Part shown: positions 16,965-25,027 of the stretch, piece after piece
How the letters are laid out: the number at the start of each line of letters is the position of its first letter
Numbering within the stretch: the stretch's first letter is position 1
Origin: Phocaeicola plebeius
Lineage (GTDB): Bacteria; Bacteroidota; Bacteroidia; Bacteroidales; Bacteroidaceae
Reading direction: 5' to 3'
NCBI RefSeq assembly: GCF_003437535.1
Contig: NZ_QSQT01000039.1
Location: forward strand, 1 to 29,221
Length of the DNA stretch: 29,221 nt
The notes under the pieces: generated by a model
Seen by the model: the letters and a program-made list of their open reading frames with translations, nothing else
What the model was told of the DNA's origin: nothing
The model's database searches: none
Program-made: the position numbers and the translations under genes

Positions 16965-19900
16965 ATGAAACAGTACAACAAGATTAACAATCTGGTAGGC
17001 TGGCTTACTTTTGCGGTGGCTGCATTTACTTACTGCATGACCATTGAACCGACGGCCAGCTTCTGGGACTGTCCGGAATTCATTACCACCGGATACAAAC
17101 TGGAGGTAGGACATCCTCCTGGCGCACCCTTCTTCATGCTGACAGCCAACCTGTTCAGCCAATTTGCCAGCAATGCGACTCAAGTGGCTAAAATGGTGAA
17201 CATAATGAGTGCCCTGATGAGTGCGGCATGTATCCTGTTCCTATTCTGGAGTATTACTCACCTGACCAAGAAACTGATTTGCCCCGATGACAAAGAGATG
17301 ACTACGGGCAAGCTGATTACCATCATGGGAGCTGGTCTGGTAGGTGCACTGGCCTATACATGGAGTGATACATTCTGGTTCAGTGCAGTAGAAGGTGAAG
17401 TATATGCGTATTCCAGCCTTTTCACCGCCGTTGTTTTCTGGCTGATTCTGAAGTGGGAGAACCGGGCTAACGAGCCTCACAGCGACCGTTGGCTGATTCT
17501 GATTGCTTACCTCACAGGATTGTCTATCGGTGTACACTTGCTGAACTTACTGTGTATTCCGGCCATCGTACTGGTATATTATTACAAGAAAAACCCCAAC
17601 GCCAACCTGAAAGGCAGTCTGATAGCCTTGGCTGGTTCCATGATTCTGGTAGCTGTCGTATTGTATGGCATCGTGCCGGGTATCGTGAAGGTAGGCGGAT
17701 GGTTTGAGTTGCTGTTTGTCAACGACTTCGGCCTGCCATTTAATACGGGTGTCATCATTTACATGATTATTCTGGCCGCAAGCATCATTTGGGGTGTGTA
17801 CGAAAGCTATACCGTGAAAAGCTGCAAGCGGATGAATATCTCTTTCCTGACCACGGTCGGTTTGCTGGGTATTCCATTCTACGGACACGGCTGGAGCAGT
17901 GTTTTCATCGGTATCATCGTACTGGCTATTTTAGCAATTTACCTCTTTGCCAATATCGGTGAAAAATACCGTGTCAGCGCACGCACGCTGAATACCAGTC
18001 TGCTGGCCATGATGATGATTGTGGTAGGTTATTCTTCGTATGCAGTCATTGTCATCCGTTCTTCGGCCAATACGCCAATGGACCAGAACTCTCCGGAAGA
18101 CATCTTTACTTTGGGAGAATACTTAGGCCGTGAACAATACGGTACCCGCCCGTTATTCTACGGACAAACTTATGCTTCTAAACCGGCATTGAAACCTACT
18201 GAAGGAGGATGCGTGTACGACGTGGAAGAAGGGGCTCCGGTATACCAGCGGAAAGAAAAGGAACGTCCGGATGAAAAAGACAGCTACGAAATTGTACGTC
18301 ATAAAACAGAGTATAAATACGCTCAAAACATGTTGTTCCCACGTATGTACAGCGATGCACATGCACAAGCCTACGAAGACTGGCTGGGAGGAGTAGAAGG
18401 ACGTCAGGTTCCCTACGACCAGTGTGGAGAAATGATTATGGTGAAGATTCCGACACAATGGGATAACATCAAGTTCTTCTTCATCTACCAGTTGAACTAC
18501 ATGTACTGGCGTTATTTCATGTGGAACTTTGCCGGACGTCAGAATGACATTCAGGGACAGGGAGAAATCGAACATGGAAACTGGATTACCGGTATTTCAT
18601 TTATTGATAACATGTTGATAGGCGACCAAACGCTGCTCCCAAGTGAACTGAAAAATAACAAGGGACACAACGTATTCTACTGTTTACCGTTGATTTTAGG
18701 ACTTATCGGTCTGTTCTGGCAGGCTTATAAGGGAGAAAAGGGTATCCAGCAGTTCTGGATTGTCTTCTTCCTCTTCTTTATGACCGGTCTGGCCATCGTG
18801 CTTTACCTGAACCAGACACCGCAGCAGCCTCGTGAACGAGACTATGCATACGCCGGTTCGTTCTATGCATTTGCCATCTGGATTGGACTGGGAGTGGCAG
18901 CCATAGCCGAATACCTGAGCAAGAAAATCAATGAAAAGCCTGCGGCTATCTTAGCCAGTGTGGTCTGCTTGCTGGTACCCGTGCAAATGGTAAGCCAAAC
19001 ATGGGACGACCACGACCGCAGCAACCGCTATACATGCCGCGATTTCGGACAGAACTACCTGAACTCTGTACCCGAAAAGGGAAATCCGATTCTCTTTACC
19101 AACGGTGATAACGATACATTCCCCTTGTGGTATAATCAGGAAACAGAAGGTGTACGCACGGATGTACGTGTCTGCAATCTGAGTTATCTGCAGACTGACT
19201 GGTACATCGACCAGATGCGCCGTCCGGCATACGACTCTCCTTCAGTACCTATCAACTGGAACCGTATTGACTATGTATCCGGTCACAACGAAGCGGTGTA
19301 CGTACGTCCTGATGCCATGCCGACCATTCTTGAATTCTACAAAAAGAATCCAGAAGAGGCAGCCAAGGAGTTTGGAGATAATCCATACGAACTGAAAAAC
19401 ATTCTGGAACACTGGGTACGCTCACCGAAGGAAGACTTACAGATGATTCCGACCGACAGTATCGTCATAAAACTGGATAAGGAAGCCATCAAACGTTCGG
19501 GTATGCTGACACCTGATTCTATTCCGGAATACATGCATATCTCTCTGAAAGGAAAACGAGTGCTGTATAAGAGCGAACTGATGATGCTGGAAATGTTGGC
19601 TAACACCAACTGGGAACGTCCGATGTACATGGCTATCACTGTGGGTTCTGACAATCACCTGAACCTGACCAATAACTTCTTGCAGGAAGGTCTGGCTTAC
19701 CGCATCACTCCGTTTGACAATGCGAAATTAGGCAGACGACTCGACAGCGAAAAGATGTACGACAACCTGATGAACAAGTTCAAGTTCGGCGGCATTGACA
19801 ACCCTGACATTTACCTGGATGAAACGGTATTACGCATGTGCGATACTCATCGCCGCATGTTCGTACAGCTGACCAGCCAGTTGATTAAGGAAGGCAAGAA

Positions 19901-20297
19901 GGATAAGGCACTGAAAGCATTGGATTATTGCGAAAAAGTGATTCCTTCGACCACTGTTCCGCACGACTACCTGATGAGCAGTTCCAAGGAAATGGCAGAA
20001 AACTACCTGGCATTAGGACAGCCGCAGAAAGCTGAAAAGATTCTCAATGAACTGGCCAACAACGCTGTAGAATATACTACCTGGTACTTGAGTCTGGACG
20101 ATGCCCGTTTCGCAAGTTCATACGAGAACTGCATGCGTTATTTCTATATTCTGGATGATGTATGCAAGACCATGGCGCAAATGAAAGACAGCAAGACAGG
20201 TGAAGAAAACAAATCTGCTTTGCATTATGCTCAAAAGTTCGACCAGCTGTACAAACTGCTGGAAAAACGAGTAGGTAACAGCGCTCCTGCTCAATAA
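16965..20297 (+). CDS. DUF2723 family membrane protein, probable protein O-glycosyltransferase
   Basis: A 1110-residue polytopic inner-membrane protein of the DUF2723 family (related to eukaryotic TMEM260 O-mannosyltransferase). It probably transfers sugar from a lipid carrier to exported proteins. The N-terminus contains the conserved luminal block SFWDCPEFITTGYKLEVGHPPG (about residues 32-53), whose acidic and GHPPG residues are the hallmark of the family. Roughly a dozen membrane segments extend to about residue 675, interrupted by a hydrophilic insert (~385-540); LNQTPQQPRERDYAYAGSFY lies near 610-630. The last ~430 residues are soluble, with TPR-like helices near the end (KALKALDYCEKV, QPQKAEKILNELAN). 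It has its own promoter and is followed by a terminator hairpin. Donor sugar and acceptor motif are not visible. Confidence 0.88.
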   Translation: MKQYNKINNLVGWLTFAVAAFTYCMTIEPTASFWDCPEFITTGYKLEVGHPPGAPFFMLTANLFSQFASNATQVAKMVNIMSALMSAACILFLFWSITHLTKKLICPDDKEMTTGKLITIMGAGLVGALAYTWSDTFWFSAVEGEVYAYSSLFTAVVFWLILKWENRANEPHSDRWLILIAYLTGLSIGVHLLNLLCIPAIVLVYYYKKNPNANLKGSLIALAGSMILVAVVLYGIVPGIVKVGGWFELLFVNDFGLPFNTGVIIYMIILAASIIWGVYESYTVKSCKRMNISFLTTVGLLGIPFYGHGWSSVFIGIIVLAILAIYLFANIGEKYRVSARTLNTSLLAMMMIVVGYSSYAVIVIRSSANTPMDQNSPEDIFTLGEYLGREQYGTRPLFYGQTYASKPALKPTEGGCVYDVEEGAPVYQRKEKERPDEKDSYEIVRHKTEYKYAQNMLFPRMYSDAHAQAYEDWLGGVEGRQVPYDQCGEMIMVKIPTQWDNIKFFFIYQLNYMYWRYFMWNFAGRQNDIQGQGEIEHGNWITGISFIDNMLIGDQTLLPSELKNNKGHNVFYCLPLILGLIGLFWQAYKGEKGIQQFWIVFFLFFMTGLAIVLYLNQTPQQPRERDYAYAGSFYAFAIWIGLGVAAIAEYLSKKINEKPAAILASVVCLLVPVQMVSQTWDDHDRSNRYTCRDFGQNYLNSVPEKGNPILFTNGDNDTFPLWYNQETEGVRTDVRVCNLSYLQTDWYIDQMRRPAYDSPSVPINWNRIDYVSGHNEAVYVRPDAMPTILEFYKKNPEEAAKEFGDNPYELKNILEHWVRSPKEDLQMIPTDSIVIKLDKEAIKRSGMLTPDSIPEYMHISLKGKRVLYKSELMMLEMLANTNWERPMYMAITVGSDNHLNLTNNFLQEGLAYRITPFDNAKLGRRLDSEKMYDNLMNKFKFGGIDNPDIYLDETVLRMCDTHRRMFVQLTSQLIKEGKKDKALKALDYCEKVIPSTTVPHDYLMSSSKEMAENYLALGQPQKAEKILNELANNAVEYTTWYLSLDDARFASSYENCMRYFYILDDVCKTMAQMKDSKTGEENKSALHYAQKFDQLYKLLEKRVGNSAPAQ

Positions 20298-20321
20298 TAC
20301 AGAAATTGAATGATTAGATAC

Positions 20322-20390
20322 AGAATGTCATTCTGAACACCACAGAGAATATCACCACCTTTGCAGGTTCAGAATGACATTCTTTCTTTT
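20322..20390 (+). terminator. long hairpin/terminator after the DUF2723 gene, built from AGAATGNCATTCT palindromes
   Basis: A perfect 17-bp inverted repeat: AGAATGTCATTCTGAAC at 20322-20338 and its complement at 20367-20383, with a 28-base loop and a T-rich run after it (TTCTTTCTTTTT). Each arm contains a 13-base odd palindrome, AGAATG-N-CATTCT, so alternative smaller hairpins are possible. It could stop transcription from the upstream gene; the same 13-mer recurs at 22555-22567. Confidence 0.7.
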
Positions 20391-20432
20391 TAATTCTTTC
20401 TGCAAAACAAACCTCTTAAAACGACGAAAAAC

Positions 20433-21044
20433 ATGTTCATAGAACAACCTCCACAATTTATCCGTCTGCTTTATCCAAAAGCTCTCTGGCGCATGGATAA
20501 AAACGAAAGAGCTGTCTACCTCACTTTTGATGACGGCCCCATACCTGAGATTACTCCCTGGGTACTTGATTTACTGGACAAATATGGAATTAAAGCTACC
20601 TTCTTCATGGTGGGTGATAATGTAAGGAAGCATCCCAAAGAATTCCAAATGGTAGTGGAACGCGGACATCGTATCGGAAACCATACTTTTAACCATATAC
20701 GAGGATTCGAATTTTTAAGCCAGAACTATCTGGCCAATACCGATAAGGCCAACGCTTATTTGCAGACCAACTTATTTCGTCCTCCTCACGGGCACATGCG
20801 GTGGATGCAATACCATGTGTTGAAAAAGAAATACCAGATTGTGATGTGGGATTTGGTTACGCGAGACTACAGCAAGCGGCTCAATGGTCCGCAAGTATTT
20901 GAGAAGGTAAAGAAATATGCCCGGAACGGTTCTATCATCACGTTCCATGACTCCCTGAAATCGGAAGAAAACCTTAAATATGCCCTTCCCCGATCCATTG
21001 AGTGGCTGCTTGCAGAAGGCTACGAGTTTAAGGTATTTCCTTAA
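20433..21044 (+). CDS. polysaccharide deacetylase family protein (NodB homology)
   Basis: A 203-residue carbohydrate esterase 4-type deacetylase. All NodB motifs are visible: TFDDG at 31-35 (catalytic Asp33, metal Asp34), HTFNH at 84-88 (metal His84 and His88), RPPHG at 116-120 (usual form RPPYG), MWDLVTRDY near 138-146, and FHDS with His172. It should remove N- or O-acetyl groups from a glycan such as peptidoglycan or a cell-surface polysaccharide. No signal peptide is visible, so it may act in the cytoplasm or depend on another route. It follows the DUF2723 gene by 135 bases with a terminator-like hairpin between and no clear promoter of its own. Confidence 0.9.
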   Translation: MFIEQPPQFIRLLYPKALWRMDKNERAVYLTFDDGPIPEITPWVLDLLDKYGIKATFFMVGDNVRKHPKEFQMVVERGHRIGNHTFNHIRGFEFLSQNYLANTDKANAYLQTNLFRPPHGHMRWMQYHVLKKKYQIVMWDLVTRDYSKRLNGPQVFEKVKKYARNGSIITFHDSLKSEENLKYALPRSIEWLLAEGYEFKVFP

Positions 21045-21082
21045 TATCAGCCGTTGAAAAAAAGACTCTCCTTCGTCATGCC

Positions 21083-21168
21083 AGTACTTCCTTGAAAGTA
21101 CTGGAGTACACTGCCGAAAGTACTACAGTACTGCCCTGAAAGTACTGCAGTATTTTCAGTATAGTACT
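21083..21168. repeat. 22-bp tandem repeat with AGTACT palindromes
   Basis: AGTACT occurs six times in 86 bases (starts 21083, 21097, 21119, 21127, 21141, 21163). Units beginning GAAAGTACT start at 21094, 21116 and 21138, an exact 22-base period, with a degenerate fourth unit at 21160. The unit core approaches the palindrome AGTACTRCAGTACT. Several hairpins are possible, for example CCAGTACTT (21081-21089) with AAGTACTGG (21096-21104). It lies between convergent genes just ahead of a bidirectional terminator. Confidence 0.8.
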
Positions 21169-21177
21169 GACAAAATA

Positions 21178-21229
21178 AAAACCGACAGAACCCAATCTCC
21201 CCAAACGGTCATTCGGCACTGTCGGTTTT
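21178..21229. terminator. bidirectional terminator between convergent genes
   Basis: AAAACCGACAG at 21178-21188 and its perfect complement CTGTCGGTTTT at 21219-21229 form an 11-bp stem with a 30-base loop. An A-run precedes it and a T-run is within the right arm, so it can end both the forward deacetylase transcript and the reverse DUF4861 transcript. Confidence 0.82.
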
Positions 21230-21263
21230 CCTTATATCTTTATATCTTTCCTGTTACAGACTT

Positions 21264-22499
21264 TTATTTCTGAACGGTCACCACCAGCGGATTACGTACT
21301 TTCTCAGCATAATCCTTCAAGTAATTGGTCCAGTCTTCTGCTTTTTCGAAACCATATTTGCTCCAGCCTGAACCCCAGTAATATACAAAATCATTACCCG
21401 GTTCATACGTAGAAATACCCAATACATGTCCCAGTGCATCGCCTACCGGTTTTTCAAACAACTGTGTAGTAGTCTGTACCGAAGCAGGGAATACCGCTCC
21501 TACATATACAATACCGTTACCAGCTTCAGCATTCGTCGTGGGGTCTGCATAAGAGATATATCCTTTAGCTGCATCATACGCATATCCTTCAGGATTTGCC
21601 GCATGAAGCACCAGCCCTGCAGCTACCGGAGTAGTCTGCGTCAGATATTCGTATGAAACCGTAGTCTTGTTCAGCTGAGAGCCTTTATCAAGCTGTATGA
21701 TACGAGTTTCTACCACATTTGAATCGTTCTTTACCACCAAAGGATTAAATACCAGTTTCACGGTAAAACGGAGAGGTCCGTTATCCAAAATCTCAAAATC
21801 CTTGTAGCAATAAGGATATACAATTGCAGAGTCCGGCATCAGAGCTGCAGTACCGCCTCCCAAAGTAGGACCAACCGCATAGCAGTCCATTCCGTTACCA
21901 TGGTCTATATGATAAGAAATAGCACGCGACAAGCTGTCTGCTTCCTCCTTCTTTCCGGCTTCTCTCAACGCCTTGATTTCTGCACGTGAAGCAGAATCCA
22001 GCTCCATTGCATAACGGTCTTCTACAACGAGCTCTTCTACGCTCTTTGTAAAGACATCATATCCATAAGCTTTTTCTCCGCTCTTCTGCAAAGCCGGGCC
22101 GTATGCACGATAGGCCGCACGGTCATTCTCCCAGGCAATGTCATCCAGACGTTCCGGATAGCAACGGCCATACACTACCGCATTAACCAGTGAAGGTGTT
22201 CCCTGCTGCACTGTATAGTTTACAGAAGCTTTTGAAGCGATAGACACGGGAAATATCACTTTCTCATCGTATGTCAGCTGATAAGGAACCTCCTGGGCTT
22301 TCTCATCATAGATTACAAACTGTGCAGTGTCAGAAAGATTCAGCTGCGTATAAATATCATTTACGGGAATTTCTACCATTTCCCCTGTACGTTCTATAGC
22401 CAAGGGGTTGGCAATTGTCACAGTGACAGATTCTGATTTACTACATCCGGTCCACAATACAGTGGCACAAGCAGCGGCAGCAAACAAAGTCTTTCTCAT
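21264..22499 (-). CDS. DUF4861 family lipoprotein
   Basis: A 411-residue protein with lipoprotein signal MRKTLFAAAACATVLWTGC (Cys19 as anchor); a longer start at 22523 would put eight residues ahead of the signal and is rejected. The remainder is hydrophilic and beta-rich in appearance, with VTIANPLAIERTGEMVEIP at the mature N-terminus and the conserved-looking GNGMDCYAVGPTLGGGT near residue 200. I match it to DUF4861, a family often found near uronate-degradation genes (kduI/kduD) in pectin or alginate loci of Bacteroidetes; its biochemical activity is not established to my knowledge. It lies 88 bases after kduD on the same strand, with a terminator hairpin between, so co-expression may be attenuated. 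Confidence 0.8.
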   Translation of the reverse strand: MRKTLFAAAACATVLWTGCSKSESVTVTIANPLAIERTGEMVEIPVNDIYTQLNLSDTAQFVIYDEKAQEVPYQLTYDEKVIFPVSIASKASVNYTVQQGTPSLVNAVVYGRCYPERLDDIAWENDRAAYRAYGPALQKSGEKAYGYDVFTKSVEELVVEDRYAMELDSASRAEIKALREAGKKEEADSLSRAISYHIDHGNGMDCYAVGPTLGGGTAALMPDSAIVYPYCYKDFEILDNGPLRFTVKLVFNPLVVKNDSNVVETRIIQLDKGSQLNKTTVSYEYLTQTTPVAAGLVLHAANPEGYAYDAAKGYISYADPTTNAEAGNGIVYVGAVFPASVQTTTQLFEKPVGDALGHVLGISTYEPGNDFVYYWGSGWSKYGFEKAEDWTNYLKDYAEKVRNPLVVTVQK

Positions 22500-22526
22500 A
22501 ATATTATCTTTATCTATTACCAAAAA

Positions 22527-22562
22527 GTCATTCTGGGAAAGTACAAACCCTCCCAGAATGAC
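22527..22562 (-). terminator. reverse-strand terminator/attenuator between kduD and the DUF4861 gene
   Basis: GTCATTCTGGGA at 22527-22538 and its perfect complement TCCCAGAATGAC at 22551-22562 form a 12-bp stem with a 12-base loop. Read on the reverse strand the stem is followed by TTTTT, as in a rho-independent terminator, 25 bases after the kduD stop. The promoter-proximal arm extends into the 13-mer palindrome shared with 20322-20383. Confidence 0.75.
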
Positions 22563-22587
22563 ATTCTATCTACAAAATAAATGTAAT

Positions 22588-23382
22588 TTATTTAGGCTGT
22601 TTACCGATATAAGCCAAAATACCACCGTCCACATACAATACGTGACCGTTTACAAAGTTAGATGCGTCAGAAGCCAGGAATACAGCAGGACCCATCAAAT
22701 CTTCCGGAGTTCCCCAACGAGCAGCCGGAGTCTTAGCCACGATAAATGCATCGAACGGATGACGAGAACCGTCAGCCTGACGTTCACGCAAAGGAGCAGT
22801 CTGAGGAGTAGCGATGTAACCCGGGCCGATACCATTACACTGGATATTGAATTCACCATATTCAGAAGCAATGTTACGAGTCAACATTTTCAAACCACCT
22901 TTTGCTGCAGCGTATGCAGAAACTGTTTCACGACCCAGCTCACTCATCATAGAACAGATGTTGATAATCTTTCCGTGACCTTTCTTAATCATGCTAGGAA
23001 TAACAGCTTTTGAAACGATAAACGGTGCGTTCAAATCCACGTCAATAACCTGACGGAACTGATCAGCTGACATCTCACACATCGGAATACGTTTGATGAT
23101 ACCTGCATTGTTTACCAGAATATCGATTACACCTACTTCTTTTTCTACCTGTGCAACCATTGCATTTACGGCATCTTCGTTAGTTACGTCGCATACATAA
23201 CCGTGTGCATTGATACCTTCTTCTTTGTATGCAGCCAAACCTTTGTCAACCAGTTCCTGTTTAATGTCGTTAAACACGATAGTTGCACCCGCTTTAGCAA
23301 AAGCTGTAGCAATAGCAAAACCGATACCGTAAGAAGCACCTGTTACAAGGGCTACCTTACCTTCAAGTGAAAAGTTTACCAT
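22588..23382 (-). CDS. kduD: KduD-like short-chain dehydrogenase (2-deoxy-D-gluconate 3-dehydrogenase / gluconate 5-dehydrogenase)
   Basis: A 264-residue NAD(P)-dependent SDR. The cofactor motif TGASYGIG is at 14-21, NNAG at 91-94, and the catalytic residues are Ser144, Tyr157 and Lys161 (SMMSELGRETVSAYAAAK). In KduD-type enzymes this activity interconverts 2,5-diketo-3-deoxygluconate and 2-keto-3-deoxygluconate after KduI in breakdown of unsaturated uronates from pectin, alginate or glycosaminoglycans. Many Bacteroides homologues are labelled gluconate 5-dehydrogenase, so the name is uncertain, but the DUF4861 neighbour favours the uronate role. No kduI or lyase is in the window. A -7 element lies upstream at 23474-23481, giving a leader of about 85 bases. 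Confidence 0.85.
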   Translation of the reverse strand: MVNFSLEGKVALVTGASYGIGFAIATAFAKAGATIVFNDIKQELVDKGLAAYKEEGINAHGYVCDVTNEDAVNAMVAQVEKEVGVIDILVNNAGIIKRIPMCEMSADQFRQVIDVDLNAPFIVSKAVIPSMIKKGHGKIINICSMMSELGRETVSAYAAAKGGLKMLTRNIASEYGEFNIQCNGIGPGYIATPQTAPLRERQADGSRHPFDAFIVAKTPAARWGTPEDLMGPAVFLASDASNFVNGHVLYVDGGILAYIGKQPK

Positions 23383-23473
23383 AATAATTATAAATTTTAA
23401 AATCTCCCGTTGTTCCCCGAAAAACAGAGAACAACTTTATATTATTGTTTAAAGTTCTTTCTCTCTACGCAGA

Positions 23474-23481
23474 CAAAAATA
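23474..23481 (-). promoter_or_regulatory. -7 element candidate for kduD (reverse strand)
   Basis: Reverse-strand TATTTTTG matches TAnnTTTG, about 92 bases before the kduD start. The predicted leader contains a 7-bp inverted repeat (GTTGTTC 23409-23415, GAACAAC 23429-23435). No clean -33 element is seen. Confidence 0.35.
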
Positions 23482-23598
23482 CAAAAGTTAGCCGAAATCC
23501 AGGTACAATATTTGTTCACAAAACCTATAAAATTGTGCTACTTCTTGTGTATTTATTGATTTTTCCTACTAAAAATACGTTTCAGCAGACTTTTTCAC

Positions 23599-25014
23599 TC
23601 AATTTAGCTGTATCAATAACTCACAAATTTTATCCTGCAGTTTACGGGCCTGACGAGCTTTCAATACATTTTGATTAATGATAACAAAAGAAATTTTGTG
23701 CCCGTTCACGGATGTCAAATAACCAGCCAATGAACTGATTCCCGTAACAGTTCCGGTCTTTGCTCTTACATTACGGAAGGCTTTTCCCGTACGCATTCTT
23801 CCCTGAAGCGTACCATCAACTCCTGCTACGGGCAGGCAGTCATAGAAAGTCTGGAACACGGACGGATGACGATAAGCATAGTTCAGATAAGCCAATATCA
23901 GACGAGGAGACACATAATTATACAACGAGACTCCACTACCATCTACAATTCGATACTCCTTGGGGTCATGCCCAATGGCATTGCGCATGAATCTCCCTAT
24001 TACAACCTGACAGTCCCCAAAAGAGATGTGTGAAGTATGTTTCCCGTTCATTTGCCCTAACTGACGAAACAAGGCCTCCGCAGAAAGATTGTCACTTTCT
24101 TTCAAGGCACGCTTCAACACTTCCTCCACCGGACGGCGGCAAGTGTAAATCCATTGTGTACTATCAGGAGCGGTTAAAAAGAAAATACTGTCTTTCGATA
24201 CGGACAGCCATTCTTTGTTAAGCTTATAACAAAACGTATCCATAAAGAATCGCTTGGAATCATACAGATTCAGCGTACGCTTACGAACAGAAGAAACACA
24301 TCCGGACACATCTATCGTATTGCCGTTTGTGAGCCAGTCACGCGTTATTTTCAGTTTTCCAGCTTCGGGGTGCAGACTTATAGAACGATTGTTCAACTGA
24401 TAATAATCTGATTCCGGAGTAATTTCCACGGTTCCGGCCTTCCCTTTGGCAGCAGGAGATACCTTAATATCCACACATCCCCTGTTCAGCATAAGCGGTG
24501 AAAGATAAGGTTGGAAAGCTTCTGGAGTATCATCCCATGACCAGCCTTCTCCCCAGTATATGGAATCCATCAAAGAAACATCACCCACAAGTTTCCCGGA
24601 AATAGCTTGTATGCCTGCCTCTTTCACGGCTCTGACCAGAAAGTCCATATCCAACTCCATAAACTCCGGGTCAAAACCTCCTTTTACGTACAGGTTTCCT
24701 TTCAAGATTCCTTTTTCCACCACACCGTCGTACGAAAGTGTAGTCTGAAACTGGAAATCCTTTCCTAATACATCCAAAGCAGTTACCGCAGTAACCACTT
24801 TTTCAATAGAAGCCGGCCGGTACAACTTGTCTGCCTGATAGCTATAAAGCTCCTTGCCTGCAGTCAAATCATGAACCACAATACCTACTTCCGAGGTTTT
24901 CAACAAGGGGTCGGAAGATATTAACTTGTTTAACTCGTTTGTTAATAACGTCTGGGCATGAAGAAAACCGGCCCAAAGAAATAAAAAAAATAATACTCCG
25001 CTTATTCGTTTCAT
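23599..25014 (-). CDS. dacB: D-alanyl-D-alanine carboxypeptidase/endopeptidase, PBP4 type (peptidase S13)
   Basis: A 471-residue periplasmic class C low-molecular-weight penicillin-binding protein that trims or cleaves peptidoglycan cross-links. The signal peptide is MKRISGVLFFLFLWAGFLHAQ. All three active-site motifs are present: SIEK at 69-72 (nucleophile Ser69, Lys72), SDN at 307-309, and KTG at 419-421. The long stretch between the first and second motifs is the S13 family's inserted domains, and DGSG at 358-361 is also typical. The length is normal. The gene starts 13 bases after the lpd stop on the same strand, so it is probably the last gene of that operon; no terminator hairpin is obvious after it. 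Confidence 0.93.
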   Translation of the reverse strand: MKRISGVLFFLFLWAGFLHAQTLLTNELNKLISSDPLLKTSEVGIVVHDLTAGKELYSYQADKLYRPASIEKVVTAVTALDVLGKDFQFQTTLSYDGVVEKGILKGNLYVKGGFDPEFMELDMDFLVRAVKEAGIQAISGKLVGDVSLMDSIYWGEGWSWDDTPEAFQPYLSPLMLNRGCVDIKVSPAAKGKAGTVEITPESDYYQLNNRSISLHPEAGKLKITRDWLTNGNTIDVSGCVSSVRKRTLNLYDSKRFFMDTFCYKLNKEWLSVSKDSIFFLTAPDSTQWIYTCRRPVEEVLKRALKESDNLSAEALFRQLGQMNGKHTSHISFGDCQVVIGRFMRNAIGHDPKEYRIVDGSGVSLYNYVSPRLILAYLNYAYRHPSVFQTFYDCLPVAGVDGTLQGRMRTGKAFRNVRAKTGTVTGISSLAGYLTSVNGHKISFVIINQNVLKARQARKLQDKICELLIQLN

Positions 25015-25027
25015 TCAACACTTCAAT

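Noticed and set aside
21083..21168. AGTACT repeat cluster as a CRISPR array.
   Set aside because: The period is only 22 bases with no unique spacers between conserved repeats, and no cas genes are present.
22408..23013. 201-codon forward frame across the kduD/DUF4861 region.
   Set aside because: Antisense to two well-supported genes and crosses their terminator; Ser/Thr/Arg-rich composition typical of a shadow frame.
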